Assembly: GCA_018816765.1 (NCBI GenBank)
Contig: JAHIUX010000021.1
Coordinates: forward strand, 1 to 60,059
From: Bacteroidota bacterium
GTDB lineage: Bacteria > Bacteroidota > Bacteroidia > Bacteroidales > F082
Direction: 5' to 3'
DNA: 60,059 bases
The position numbers and the translations under genes are program-made. Each line of letters begins with the position of its first letter. Position 1 is the stretch's first letter. The notes beneath the pieces were generated by a model. The model searched no databases. It was given only the letters and a program-made list of their open reading frames with translations, and was not told the DNA's origin. This document shows, piece by piece, positions 15,987 to 26,000 of this stretch.

Positions 15987-17066
15987 TTATTTCGGTGCTT
16001 TCATCAGGAGGTAAACACCCAGCACGGCAAAGATCAGGTTTGGAATCCATGCGGCCAGGGCCGGTGCCAGGTTGCCGAAGGTGGCAAAAACGGTCGAAAA
16101 CTGCATGAAGATGATGTAGGAAAAGGTGATGCTGATGCCAATGCCAAGGTGCATGCCGATGCCGCCGCGGGTCTTGCGGCTCGATACCGCCACTCCGATA
16201 AAGGTGAGGATGATGATGGCAACAGGCGAGGCTAGCCGCTTGTGCATCTCCACTTCGTAAGTGGTCACACCCTTGCTGCCCTTGAGCTTCTCATCGCTGA
16301 TGTGATCCCTGAGCTCCCAGTAATTCATCACTTCGTAATCTTCCTTGATCTTGTACAAATCGGTGGGCTTGAGGTTGATCACGGTATCGATCTCCTTGCC
16401 TTTTCGCAGGGTTTCCGACAGGCTGTCGATCTTTCTTTCCACAAAGTTGTATATCTTCCACCTGCTTTCACTCGTCGTGTCGAAAACGATCCTTTCGGCC
16501 AGCAGCTTATAGGTCATCTGTTGATCCTCGTATTTTTCAAGGGTAAACTTAAAGGCGGTATTCAGCTTGTTGTTGTAGTTTTCAACATAGATGAATACCC
16601 CCCTTTCGATCTGCACATGGATGTTGCGTTCCTTGTCCTTGGCCAGGTTTTCGATGTATTTGTTTTTAAACTCACGCCTTACCTCGTTGGTGCGTGGAAT
16701 GAGGAAATTACCCAGATAAAACGAAATCAAGCCGAGCAATACAGAGGCCATCAGGTAAGGCTTCAGCATGCGCATAAACGAAACACCACTGCTGAGGATG
16801 GCAATGATTTCGGTGTTTCCGGCCATCTTCGAAGTAAAAAAGATAACCGAAATAAAGGTGAACAGGAAAATGAACAGGTTGATGAAATAAGGGATAAAAT
16901 AGATGTAGTAATCGATGATGATTTCCTGAATCGGGGCTTTGTTCTTCAGGAAATCCTCGATGTTTTCGGATATGTCGAAAATGATGACGATAATGATCAG
17001 CAATGAAATGGCATAGAAGAAGGTGCCAAGAAATTTTTTGAAAATATACCAGTCAATAATTTTCAT
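15987..17066 (-). CDS. LptF/LptG-type LPS export permease
   Basis: A 359-residue inner-membrane protein of the YjgP/YjgQ family. It has the six-helix plan of LptF/LptG: helices near 13-35, 50-75 and 95-120, a periplasmic beta-jellyroll from about residue 125 to 260, then three helices at the C-terminus. The N-terminus MKIIDWYIFKKFLGTFFYA is typical. It would pull lipopolysaccharide from the inner membrane with the LptB ATPase, which is not in this window; whether it is LptF or LptG cannot be settled. It starts 1 bp after the stop of tgt, so the two form an operon. Confidence 0.9.
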   Translation of the reverse strand: MKIIDWYIFKKFLGTFFYAISLLIIIVIIFDISENIEDFLKNKAPIQEIIIDYYIYFIPYFINLFIFLFTFISVIFFTSKMAGNTEIIAILSSGVSFMRMLKPYLMASVLLGLISFYLGNFLIPRTNEVRREFKNKYIENLAKDKERNIHVQIERGVFIYVENYNNKLNTAFKFTLEKYEDQQMTYKLLAERIVFDTTSESRWKIYNFVERKIDSLSETLRKGKEIDTVINLKPTDLYKIKEDYEVMNYWELRDHISDEKLKGSKGVTTYEVEMHKRLASPVAIIILTFIGVAVSSRKTRGGIGMHLGIGISITFSYIIFMQFSTVFATFGNLAPALAAWIPNLIFAVLGVYLLMKAPK

Positions 17067-17067
17067 A

Positions 17068-18204
17068 TCAAAGCCGCTGTGTCAATTTAGGAATGATGGT
17101 GTTTTTCCAGTTACTGAAGCTGCCATCGAGGATCTTTCTGCGGGCCTCGTCAACCAGCCAAAGGTAAAACGCCAGGTTATGCTCGCTGGCAATCATACTG
17201 CCCAGCATTTCGCCGGCAACAAACAAATGCCTGAGATATGCTTTGCTGTATTGTGAATCAACGTAAGAAAGGCCGTTTTCATCTATCTGGCTGAAATCTT
17301 TTTTCCATTTCTCATTCCTGATGTTGATGATGCCATTGCTCGTGAATAGCATGCCGTTGCGTCCGTTACGCGTAGGCATCACACAGTCGAACATATCCAC
17401 GCCCAGGGCAATGCTTTCGATGATATTGGCCGGAGTGCCCACACCCATGAGGTAACGGGGTTTGTCGGCAGGAAGGATGCCACACACCAGGGAGGTCATC
17501 TCATACATCATCTCATGTGGTTCGCCAACCGAAAGTCCCCCAATGGCATTGCCGTCGGCGCCGAATCCGGCAATGGTCTCAGCCGATTTCATCCGCAGGT
17601 CGGTATAGGTGCTTCCCTGCACGATCGGAAAGAGCGCCTGGGGATAGCCATACAGGGGTGCTGTCTGTCCGAAGCGCTCAAAACAGCGCCCCAGCCAGCG
17701 ATGGGTGATGTCGGCCGAAAGCCGGGCATAGTCATAGTCGCAAGGGTAAGGCGTGCATTCATCGAACGCCATGATGATGTCGGCACCGATGCTGCGCTGA
17801 ATGTCCATGACGCGCTCAGGAGTGAAGGTGTGCCGCGATCCGTCGATATGCGATTGAAAGGTGACGCCCTCTTCCTTTAGCTTTCGCCTTGCGCTGAGCG
17901 AGTATACCTGGTAGCCGCCCGAATCGGTCAGAATGGGTTTGTGCCAGCCATTGAAGCAGTGAAGCCCGCCTGCTTCTTCCAGCACATCCGTTCCCGGACG
18001 CAGAAACAGGTGATAGGTGTTTCCTAAAATAATCCGTGCCCTGATGTCATCCAGCAGGTCGCGCTGATGAACTGCCTTCACGGTGCCGGCAGTTCCAACA
18101 GGCATAAATACAGGTGTTTGAATCTCTCCGTGAGCAGTTTGGATGGTGCCGGCCCTCGCCTTGCTGTGTGCATCCAAACCGTCAATACTAAACTCCATCC
18201 GCAC
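17068..18204 (-). CDS. tgt: tRNA-guanine(34) transglycosylase
   Basis: A 378-residue enzyme that exchanges G34 for the queuosine precursor in tRNAs with GUN anticodons. The active-site Asp94 (TDSGGYQVYSL) and nucleophile Asp273 (GVDMFDCVMPTRNGRNG) are present, as is IVQGSTYTDLR. The zinc site is altered: where other bacterial Tgt proteins have Cys-x-Cys-x-x-Cys, this one reads ENGLSYV (309-315), and only the fourth ligand His342 is kept. The fold must then be stabilised without zinc. An alternative start is Met3 (MEFSIDGL). The downstream permease begins one base after it. Confidence 0.93.
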   Translation of the reverse strand: MRMEFSIDGLDAHSKARAGTIQTAHGEIQTPVFMPVGTAGTVKAVHQRDLLDDIRARIILGNTYHLFLRPGTDVLEEAGGLHCFNGWHKPILTDSGGYQVYSLSARRKLKEEGVTFQSHIDGSRHTFTPERVMDIQRSIGADIIMAFDECTPYPCDYDYARLSADITHRWLGRCFERFGQTAPLYGYPQALFPIVQGSTYTDLRMKSAETIAGFGADGNAIGGLSVGEPHEMMYEMTSLVCGILPADKPRYLMGVGTPANIIESIALGVDMFDCVMPTRNGRNGMLFTSNGIINIRNEKWKKDFSQIDENGLSYVDSQYSKAYLRHLFVAGEMLGSMIASEHNLAFYLWLVDEARRKILDGSFSNWKNTIIPKLTQRL

Positions 18205-18242
18205 AAATTTTCGTCAAAGATAATCCAAATCCTAAAGATTGG

Positions 18243-18250
18243 TAAATTTG
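18243..18250 (+). promoter_or_regulatory. -7 promoter element of the glycosyltransferase-sigma operon
   Basis: TAAATTTG fits TAnnTTTG. It argues that the glycosyltransferase starts downstream of it rather than at the more upstream TTG (18239). Confidence 0.45.
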
Positions 18251-18274
18251 CTCACACCAATACCCATTTCAATT

Positions 18275-19414
18275 TTGCCTGGAATCGAATTTAACTTCCT
18301 GATAGTGACAGCGCTGATTGTTATGGCGCTTGGATTAATATGGCAATTGGTCTTCTATTGGGGGCTTTTCTCACGCCTGGCCTGGCACAAATCAGCTCAT
18401 CCGGCAGCGCAACCGGATCGCTTACCACCCGTTTCGGTGGTCATTTGTGCCCGAAATGAATACACTAACCTCGAGAAAAACCTGCCTGATGTGCTTGGAC
18501 AGGATTATGATGATTTTGAAGTGGTTGTAGTAAACGACTGCTCTGATGACGACACCACCGAACTACTCACCGAAATCAGCCGTTTCAATCCCGCACTGAA
18601 AGTGGTGCACCTCAGGCAAAGCCTGAATTTCTTCAACAGCAAGAAATTCCCCCTGAGCATGGGTATCAAATCGGCAAAAAACGAACTCCTCATCCTCACC
18701 GATGCCGACTGTAAACCAGCCGGACCGAACTGGATCAGCAACATTGTTCAGGCCTACCGAGCAAAGGAAACTGCAGTGGTGCTGGCCTACGGTCCTTACA
18801 GGAAGATGCCCGGATTACTCAATGCACTGATCAGGTTCGATGCCATTCATGTGGCCATCAATTACCTTTCGATGGCACTTGCCGGCATGCCGTATATGGG
18901 TGTGGGCCGCAATCTGTCGTATCACAAATCGTTGTTTATCAAAAATAAAGGCTTTACCTCGCATTATAAAATCGCTTCCGGTGACGACGACCTGTTTATT
19001 ATGCAGGTGGCCGATAAGCGCAATACCGCAGTGGTGCTTGGTCAGGAAGTAAAGACGTTTTCTGAACCGAAAAGAAGTTTTTATGCCTGGTTCCGCCAAA
19101 AACGGAGGCACCTGAGCACGGCACAATATTACCGTTTTGGCACAAAATTTATTCTCGGAAGTTTCTCCGTTTCCCAGCTGCTCTTTTTTGGTGGTTTCAC
19201 CTGGCTGCTGTTCCTGCCATTGCCATGGTGGATCCCGGTATCACTGTTCGGACTAAGGTTATTGAGTCAGCTGATTGTGACCAGGGCGTGCATGAAACAA
19301 CTGCAGGAAGACGATCTGTGGATGGCAACGCCATTTTTTGAATTGTTTTTTATTATTTTTAACCCCACACTTGCCTTGGTCAACCTGATGACAAAGCAAA
19401 ATAAATGGAAGTAA
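18275..19414 (+). CDS. Membrane glycosyltransferase family 2
   Basis: A ~380-residue GT2 enzyme with one N-terminal membrane helix and two or three helices near the C-terminus. The GT-A core shows PVSVVICARNEYTNLEKNLP, VVVVNDCSDDDTTELL, the metal-binding LTDADCKP, a second Asp motif SGDDDLFI and RQKRRHLST, where processive and membrane GT2 enzymes have (Q/R)xxRW. The acceptor is unknown. The start is uncertain: no ATG precedes the first helix, and candidates are TTG 18239, TTG 18275 and GTG 18305; a promoter box at 18243-18250 favours the last two. The 3' end overlaps the sigma factor gene by 10 bp. Confidence 0.85.
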   Translation: MPGIEFNFLIVTALIVMALGLIWQLVFYWGLFSRLAWHKSAHPAAQPDRLPPVSVVICARNEYTNLEKNLPDVLGQDYDDFEVVVVNDCSDDDTTELLTEISRFNPALKVVHLRQSLNFFNSKKFPLSMGIKSAKNELLILTDADCKPAGPNWISNIVQAYRAKETAVVLAYGPYRKMPGLLNALIRFDAIHVAINYLSMALAGMPYMGVGRNLSYHKSLFIKNKGFTSHYKIASGDDDLFIMQVADKRNTAVVLGQEVKTFSEPKRSFYAWFRQKRRHLSTAQYYRFGTKFILGSFSVSQLLFFGGFTWLLFLPLPWWIPVSLFGLRLLSQLIVTRACMKQLQEDDLWMATPFFELFFIIFNPTLALVNLMTKQNKWK

Positions 19415-20013
19415 ATGAACGTCTTACGGAAAAGGGACAGAGAGATTATGCTCTCGTACAACGTGCTTTAAACGAAGGCGATCAGAAGGCTTATGCAGAG
19501 TTGCTCCACCATTACCGCGACTCCCTTTATTTTATGATGCTGAAAATGACCAACAATCCGACGGATGCCGACGACCTGACCATCGAGGCTTTCGGGAAGG
19601 CCTTTAAGAAGCTTGGACAGTATACACCTGATTATGCTTTCAGCACCTGGTTGTTTAAGATTGCATCCAATAATTGCATCGATTTCATTCGCCGCAACAA
19701 CCGCCTGAATTATTCACTGAACAGCGATTTTGGCGACCTTGATATTGATGTTGTCGGTCGGCAGATTGCAGGACATGATCCTGACCCTGAGGAAAATATC
19801 ATCAAGGAACAAAAGATTGTGCTGATGCGTGAAGTGGTTGAAAAGCTGAAGCCGCACTACCGCCACCTGATCGAGATGCGCTATTTCGACGAGATGAGTT
19901 ACGAAGAAATATGCAGTCAGCTGCACCTGCCATTGGGCACGGTAAAAGCCCAGCTGTTCCGTGCCCGTGAGTTCCTGTTCGAGATCCTGAAGCATCAGCG
20001 CGAACGCATCTGA
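19405..20013 (+). CDS. RNA polymerase sigma factor, ECF type
   Basis: A 202-residue sigma-70-family factor with only regions 2 and 4. Region 2 is seen in DADDLTIEAFGKAFKKL followed by FSTWLFKIASNNCIDFIRR (core binding and -10 recognition). Region 4 is a helix-turn-helix in MSYEEICSQLHLPLGTVKAQ followed by LFRAREFL. No anti-sigma gene is adjacent. It overlaps the preceding glycosyltransferase by 10 bp, so both are made from one message, which suggests a house regulator rather than a TonB-type signalling sigma. Confidence 0.9.
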   Translation: MEVNERLTEKGQRDYALVQRALNEGDQKAYAELLHHYRDSLYFMMLKMTNNPTDADDLTIEAFGKAFKKLGQYTPDYAFSTWLFKIASNNCIDFIRRNNRLNYSLNSDFGDLDIDVVGRQIAGHDPDPEENIIKEQKIVLMREVVEKLKPHYRHLIEMRYFDEMSYEEICSQLHLPLGTVKAQLFRAREFLFEILKHQRERI

Positions 20014-20076
20014 ACGCGCCACCATCCTTCAAAATATTTCATCATGCTTTTCGGTGGCCCATAGGCCGTGATTTCG

Positions 20077-20084
20077 TAAATTTG
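20077..20084 (+). promoter_or_regulatory. -7 promoter element of the urocanase gene
   Basis: TAAATTTG fits TAnnTTTG and lies 24 bp before the start codon at 20108, implying a leader shorter than 20 bases. Confidence 0.5.
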
Positions 20085-20107
20085 CCGCGAACCAAAGCAG
20101 CAAACAA

Positions 20108-22117
20108 ATGATGGATCCAAATGCATTCAGGCAAGCGATTTTACAGGGAATTCCCGGGCAATTGCCTGAGCCAAAGCCATATGATGCAGAAATTAACCAT
20201 GCCCCAAAACGGAAAGACAGCCTGAACCTTGCCGAAAAAAAGCTGGCCCTGAGAAACGCCCTGCGCTATTTTCCCGAATCCTTCCATCCGGTGCTGGCAC
20301 CTGAATTTGCTGCAGAACTGAAGCGTTACGGCAGGATTTATATGTATCGTTTCAAGCCCGACTATAAGATCTTTGCCCGTGATATTGAAGCGTTTCCGCA
20401 TCAATCACGGCAGGCCGCTGCCATCATGCTGATGCTGAGCAATAACCTGGATGATGCCATCGCGCAACACCCCCATGAACTGATCACCTACGGCGGAAAT
20501 GGGGCCGTTTTCCAGAACTGGGCACAGTACCTGCTCACCATGAAATACCTGGCCACCATGACCGATCACCAAACCCTGGTGATGTATTCAGGCCATCCGA
20601 TGGGACTGTTTCCTTCGCATCCCGAAGCACCAAGGGTGGTGGTTACCAACGGAATGGTGATTCCAAATTATTCAAAACCTGATGATTGGGAACGCTTCAA
20701 CGCGCTCGGTGTTTCACAATACGGGCAAATGACTGCCGGTTCATTTATGTATATCGGGCCCCAGGGAATCGTTCATGGAACAACCATCACGGTGCTGAAT
20801 GCCGGTCGCATGCAGGCACATCCGCAATACAAAGGAGGCATCAAGCTGTTGGTGACTTCTGGCCTCGGCGGGATGAGCGGTGCACAACCCAAGGCAGGCA
20901 ATATTGCCGGCGTGGTGAGCATCACCGCCGAAATCAACCCCAAGGCTGCCACGAAAAGACACCAGCAGGGGTGGGTCGATGAACTGATCGACGACCTTGA
21001 TAAGGCCATCGATGCCGCACTTGAGTGGAAGAAACGCAACAAGCCGCACTCAATTGCCTATTTGGGCAATATTGTAGACCTTTGGGAAAGACTGGCAGAG
21101 CGCCAGGTTGATGTGGACATGGGTTCTGACCAAACCTCCTTGCATAATCCCTGGGCCGGTGGATATTATCCGGTGGGTTTAAGCTATGAAGCCTCCAATG
21201 AACTTATGGCCAACCAGCCTGAAGCCTTTAAGGAGAACGTACAGCTTTCGCTGAAAAGACAGGTTGCCGCGATCAACAAGCTGACAGCCAACGGAATGTA
21301 TTTCTTCGATTACGGCAATGCCTTTCTGCTCGAAAGCAGCAGGGCAGGAGCCGACATCATGACAGCTGAGGGTAAATTCAGGTATCCGTCCTATGTACAG
21401 GATATCATGGGGCCAATGTGCTTCGATTACGGCTTTGGCCCCTTCAGGTGGGTGTGCACTTCCTCGAAACCAGAGGACCTCGAAACAACCGACCGCATTG
21501 CCTGCGAGGTGCTCGAAGAGATCGCACTGACGGCTCCGGATGAGATCAGGCAGCAGATGCATGACAATATTCAATGGATCAAGGGCGCCAGGCAAAACAA
21601 ACTCGTTGTGGGATCACAGGCCCGAATCCTGTATGCCGATGCCGAGGGCCGGATAAAGATTGCTGCTGCATTCAACAAAGCCATCAACGATGGAAGGCTT
21701 GATGCTCCCGTTGTGCTGGGACGCGATCACCATGATGTGAGCGGAACCGACTCCCCATTCAGGGAAACATCCAATATTTACGACGGATCGAGCTTTACTG
21801 CCGACATGGCCATTCAGAATGTGATCGGTGATTCATTCAGGGGCGCAAGCTGGGTGTCGATCCACAATGGTGGTGGCGTTGGCTGGGGCGAGGTCATCAA
21901 CGGTGGATTTGGAATGCTGCTCGATGGCACTGCTGAGGCTGACCGCCGATTGCGTTCGATGTTGCACTGGGATGTGAATAACGGCATTGCCCGCCGCAGC
22001 TGGGCACGCAACAAGGAAGCCATCTTTGCCATCAAAAGGGCCATGAAAGCAGAACCGGCATTACAGGTAACCTTGCCACATTTTGCTGACGACAAGCTGA
22101 TTAATGAGTGTTTCTGA
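20108..22117 (+). CDS. hutU: Urocanate hydratase
   Basis: A 669-residue NAD+-dependent urocanase of the longer type. It hydrates urocanate to imidazolone propionate in histidine breakdown. Diagnostic segments are ITYGGNGAVFQNWAQY, YSGHPMGLFPSHPEAPR, GQMTAGSFMYIGPQGIVHGT, the active-site Cys region FGPFRWVCTSSKPEDLETTD and the NAD-binding/C-terminal block ASWVSIHNGGGVGWGEV. No hutH, hutI or hutG is in the window, so the pathway is either scattered or partial. The start could also be Met2, which is the next codon. It runs convergently into a phosphatase gene with 15 bp between. Confidence 0.95.
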   Translation: MMDPNAFRQAILQGIPGQLPEPKPYDAEINHAPKRKDSLNLAEKKLALRNALRYFPESFHPVLAPEFAAELKRYGRIYMYRFKPDYKIFARDIEAFPHQSRQAAAIMLMLSNNLDDAIAQHPHELITYGGNGAVFQNWAQYLLTMKYLATMTDHQTLVMYSGHPMGLFPSHPEAPRVVVTNGMVIPNYSKPDDWERFNALGVSQYGQMTAGSFMYIGPQGIVHGTTITVLNAGRMQAHPQYKGGIKLLVTSGLGGMSGAQPKAGNIAGVVSITAEINPKAATKRHQQGWVDELIDDLDKAIDAALEWKKRNKPHSIAYLGNIVDLWERLAERQVDVDMGSDQTSLHNPWAGGYYPVGLSYEASNELMANQPEAFKENVQLSLKRQVAAINKLTANGMYFFDYGNAFLLESSRAGADIMTAEGKFRYPSYVQDIMGPMCFDYGFGPFRWVCTSSKPEDLETTDRIACEVLEEIALTAPDEIRQQMHDNIQWIKGARQNKLVVGSQARILYADAEGRIKIAAAFNKAINDGRLDAPVVLGRDHHDVSGTDSPFRETSNIYDGSSFTADMAIQNVIGDSFRGASWVSIHNGGGVGWGEVINGGFGMLLDGTAEADRRLRSMLHWDVNNGIARRSWARNKEAIFAIKRAMKAEPALQVTLPHFADDKLINECF

Positions 22118-22132
22118 GTGCGTAAATCCAGG

Positions 22133-22924
22133 TTAAAACCCGATCAATCCTTCTTTTAGCTGCTCATTGAGCGAGTCGGCTGTCATTTGCTGCTGAAAAC
22201 CAGGCAAAGCGTTAACCCAACTGCCATACGACGGATTTGGCAGCATGATCCAGGTGTGACCAAAATCCGATCGGTGATTCTCAGTTGAATCGGTGCGGGC
22301 ATTGGCATCAGCGGTGTCGAAAATATCGCTGAAATCGCCCAGGTTATCGCCCACAAGGCAGGCAATGTCGAAGTTGGCCGAAACAAGTTGCCTGCGGCTT
22401 TCCTTGTCGTTTGATTCGGTGCGCATCAGCAGATGTGTGTCATCGGCATAGGGAAATCCTTTGTCGGTGAGGTTTTTCAGGGTAACAGCCCTAAATATTT
22501 CCTTGCGGTTGGTGATGTAAAACACCTCAACACCTTTCGATCCGGCATATTGTAAAAAACCGAGTGCAGCCGGTACGGTTTCAGCCTTGGCAGCATTCAC
22601 CCAGTCGGCCCACTTTACAGGATAACCGAAATTGTCCAGTATGGCCTGTGCCTGGTATGGACTGTTGTCGAGGACGGTTTCATCGATGTCGACAACCACT
22701 GCGAGGGGTTTGCCCGGCTTGGAAGCCAATTTGCTGTCGAGCTGCATGGCGGCAAAGTTATAGGCCTGATAGCAGAGGGCTTTGTATTCGGCTGCCCGCT
22801 GTTGATAGAGGGTCGCATAGAGGACAGGGCTCACCGGATTTACCTTTGTGGGAGCGACTTGCTGGCAGGCACTGATAAACACTGCAAGATTGACCGTGAC
22901 AATCAGTTTGATGAAACTTTTCAT
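22133..22924 (-). CDS. e(P4)-family lipoprotein 5'-nucleotidase / acid phosphatase
   Basis: A 263-residue lipoprotein of the HAD superfamily, class B/C acid phosphatase. The lipobox is VFISAC with Cys19. The HAD motif I is VVDIDETVLDNSPYQA, motif II lies in FYITNRKE, and motif IV in LVGDNLGDFSDIFD. Outer-membrane e(P4) in Haemophilus strips phosphate from nucleotides such as NMN to allow uptake of the nucleoside. It is transcribed convergently with urocanase; upstream is the terminator of the pyruvate oxidoreductase gene. Confidence 0.92.
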   Translation of the reverse strand: MKSFIKLIVTVNLAVFISACQQVAPTKVNPVSPVLYATLYQQRAAEYKALCYQAYNFAAMQLDSKLASKPGKPLAVVVDIDETVLDNSPYQAQAILDNFGYPVKWADWVNAAKAETVPAALGFLQYAGSKGVEVFYITNRKEIFRAVTLKNLTDKGFPYADDTHLLMRTESNDKESRRQLVSANFDIACLVGDNLGDFSDIFDTADANARTDSTENHRSDFGHTWIMLPNPSYGSWVNALPGFQQQMTADSLNEQLKEGLIGF

Positions 22925-22955
22925 GCGTGGAAATTTTGAAACGAAAATAATAAAA

Positions 22956-22979
22956 AAAGCCGGGTGTTGGCCCGGCTTT
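22956..22979 (-). terminator. Terminator of the pyruvate oxidoreductase gene
   Basis: Perfect 9-bp arms (AAAGCCGGG / CCCGGCTTT) around a 6-base loop. On the minus strand the arm is extended by a T-run, as expected for an intrinsic terminator of the gene ending at 23002. Confidence 0.85.
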
Positions 22980-23001
22980 GAGGTGTTTTATATCCTTGGG
23001 A

Positions 23002-26000
23002 TTATTTGTTTGAATAATCCATGGCTTCGAGGCGTTTGTAGTGGTTATAGCGCCACCTTGCATTTTCTTCGGCAATTTTATCCAGCACGGTGGCTTGTTT
23101 TGGGAAGGTTTTCTTGAGTGATGAGAACCTGACTTCGCCCTGGATAAAGGCCTGGAATTTTGACCAGTCCGGGGCTTTTGAATCGAGGATGAAGGGATTT
23201 TTGCCTTCTTCTTCGAGGGCAGGATTGTACCTGTACATCTGCCAGTAGCCTGATTCAACGGCCAATTCTTCTTCGTACTGGGCTTTGCCCATGCCGATTT
23301 TCAATCCGTGGTTGATACAGGGAGAATAGGCAATAATGATTGATGGGCCAGGGAATGCCTCAGCCTCTTTCAGGGCCTTGAAGAACTGGTTCTGGCTTGC
23401 GCCCATTGCAACCTGCGCAACATAGATATAACCGTACGACATCATCATGGCACCGAGGTCTTTTTTCTTGACCTTTTTGCCCGAAGTGGCAAACTTGGCA
23501 ACAGCGCCAACAGGGGTTGATTTGGAAGCCTGACCTCCGGTGTTCGAATACACTTCGGTGTCGAGAACAAGCACATTCACATCTTCGCCTGAGGCAAGCA
23601 CATGGTCGAGTCCACCGTATCCGATGTCGTAAGCCCATCCGTCGCCGCCAAAGATCCAGACAGATTTCTTGATGAAATACTGTTTCAGGGACAGGAGCTC
23701 AACGGCCAGGTTATCGGTTTTGCCTTCGAGTAGGGCAATAAGCTTTTCTGAAGCTGTTTTGGAAGCATCAGCATTGTGCATGCTGCTGATCCATGCTTCA
23801 AATGCGGCCTTGCGCTCAGCATCAATGTCGGTGGCCATGGCATCCTGCATCCGCAGCGCAATGCGCTCACGCAGCTTGTTAACGCCCATGGCCATGCCAT
23901 AGCCGTACTCAGCATTGTCTTCGAAAAGTGAGTTGGCCCATGCCGGACCTTTGCCTTCGGCATTGGTGCAATAGGGGGTGCTGGGCGCTGAACCGCCGTA
24001 GATGGATGAACATCCGGTGGCATTGGCAACCATCATCCTGTCGCCATAGAGCTGTGTAACGGTTTTAATATAAGGTGTTTCACCGCAGCCGGCACAAGCA
24101 CCCGAAAACTCGAAGAGTGGCTGTGCAAACTGGCTGTTTTTAACCGATTGGGCTTTGTCAACAATGGTGTCTTTGTAGGTCACCTTGCTGGCGAAATAGT
24201 TCCAGCGTTCGATTTCGGCTTCCTGCGATTCAAGGGTCTGCATCACAAGTGCTTTTTCCTTCGATGGGCATACATCGGCGCAGTTGCCGCAACCTGTACA
24301 GTCGAGGATGCTGACCTGAATCCTGAATTTGTGTGGGGCAAACTTGCCCTTTGTTTCAAGCAAGGCTGTGCCTTCGGGTGCGTTCTTTTCTTCGTCAGCA
24401 TTCACAAGGAATGGCCTGATGGCAGCGTGAGGACACACATAGGAGCACTGGTTACACTGAATACAGTTGTCGGCCTGCCATTCGGGGACATTGACTGCAA
24501 TGCCGCGTTTTTCGTAAGCGGTGGTTCCGGCAGGGAAAGTGCCGTCTTCGCGGTTCAGGAAGGCACTCACCGGCAGGTCGTCGCCCATCATGCTGTTGAT
24601 AGGCATCACCACATCACGGATGAAAGCTGGGATGGTGCTGTCGGTGGTTTCTTTTGCAACACCCAGTTTCGACCATTCGGCAGGAACTTCAATCTTAACA
24701 ACTTCACCACCACGATCGATGGCAGCAAAATTCATCTTCACAATGTCTTCGCCCTTGTTGCCGTAACTCTTGCGGGTAAAGGTCTTCATCTTTTCAACAG
24801 CCTGTTCGTAAGGAATGATATCGGCAACCTTGAAGAAAGCTGACTGCATGATGGTGTTTGTGCGGCCACCCAACCCAATTTCTTCAGCAATTTTCGTTGC
24901 ATTGATGATGTAGCACTGAATATCGTTGTCGGCCAGGTATTTCTTCATGTCATCGGGCAGCTTGTTGAGGGTTTCTTCTTCATCCCATATGCTGTTTAAC
25001 AGGAAGGTGCCGCCTTTTTTCAGTCCGCGCAGCATATCGTATTTGCCAAGGTAGGCAGGTACGTGACAAGCAACGAAATCAGGTGTTCCAACAAGATAAG
25101 TCGATCGGATCGGATGATCGCCAAACCTGAGGTGTGAGGTGGTTACACCACCCGATTTTTTCGAGTCGTAGGCGAAATAAGCCTGGGCATATTTTTCAGT
25201 AGTTTCACCAATGATCTTGATGGAGTTTTTGTTGGCGCCAACGGTTCCGTCAGCACCGATGCCATAAAATTTAGCACCGTAGGTTCCTTTGGGAGCAATG
25301 CTGATTTCGGGAAGCATCGGAAGTGAAAGGAACTTCACATCATCGACGATACCCACAGTGAAATGATTTTTGGGTTCATTCAGTTTCAGGTTGTTGTAAA
25401 CCGAAACGATCATTGCTGGGGTGGTATCTTTTGAGCTGAGGCCATAACGTCCGCCAACAATCAATGGCTGGTTGGGCATGCCATAGAAGATTTCTTTTAC
25501 ATCGAGGTACAAGGGTTCGCCATTGGCGCCGGGTTCCTTGGTGCGGTCAAGCACGGCAATGCGTTTCACAGATTTGGGCACAACATTCAGGAAGTATTTG
25601 GCTGAAAATGGCCTGTAGAGGTGCACGGCAACAAGACCCACTTTTTCGCCCTTGCCATTCAGATAATCAATGGTTTCGCGGATGGTTTCGGTCACTGAGC
25701 CCATGGCAATAATGATGTTTTCGGCATCGGCCGCACCATAATACACAAAGGGGTGATATTCGCGGCCAGTCATCTTGCTGATCTCTTTCATATAGTCTTC
25801 AACCATATCCGGGATTGGGTCATAGAAGCGGTTGGCAGCTTCGCGCGATTGGAAGTAAATGTCGGGATTTTGCGCAGTTCCGCGGGTTACGGGGTGCTCA
25901 GGATTGAGTGCGTTGTCGCGGTAACGCTGAAGGGCATCCCAGTCGAGGAGCGACTTCATATCGTCGTTTTCAAAATAATCCACTTTCTGGATTTCGTGCG

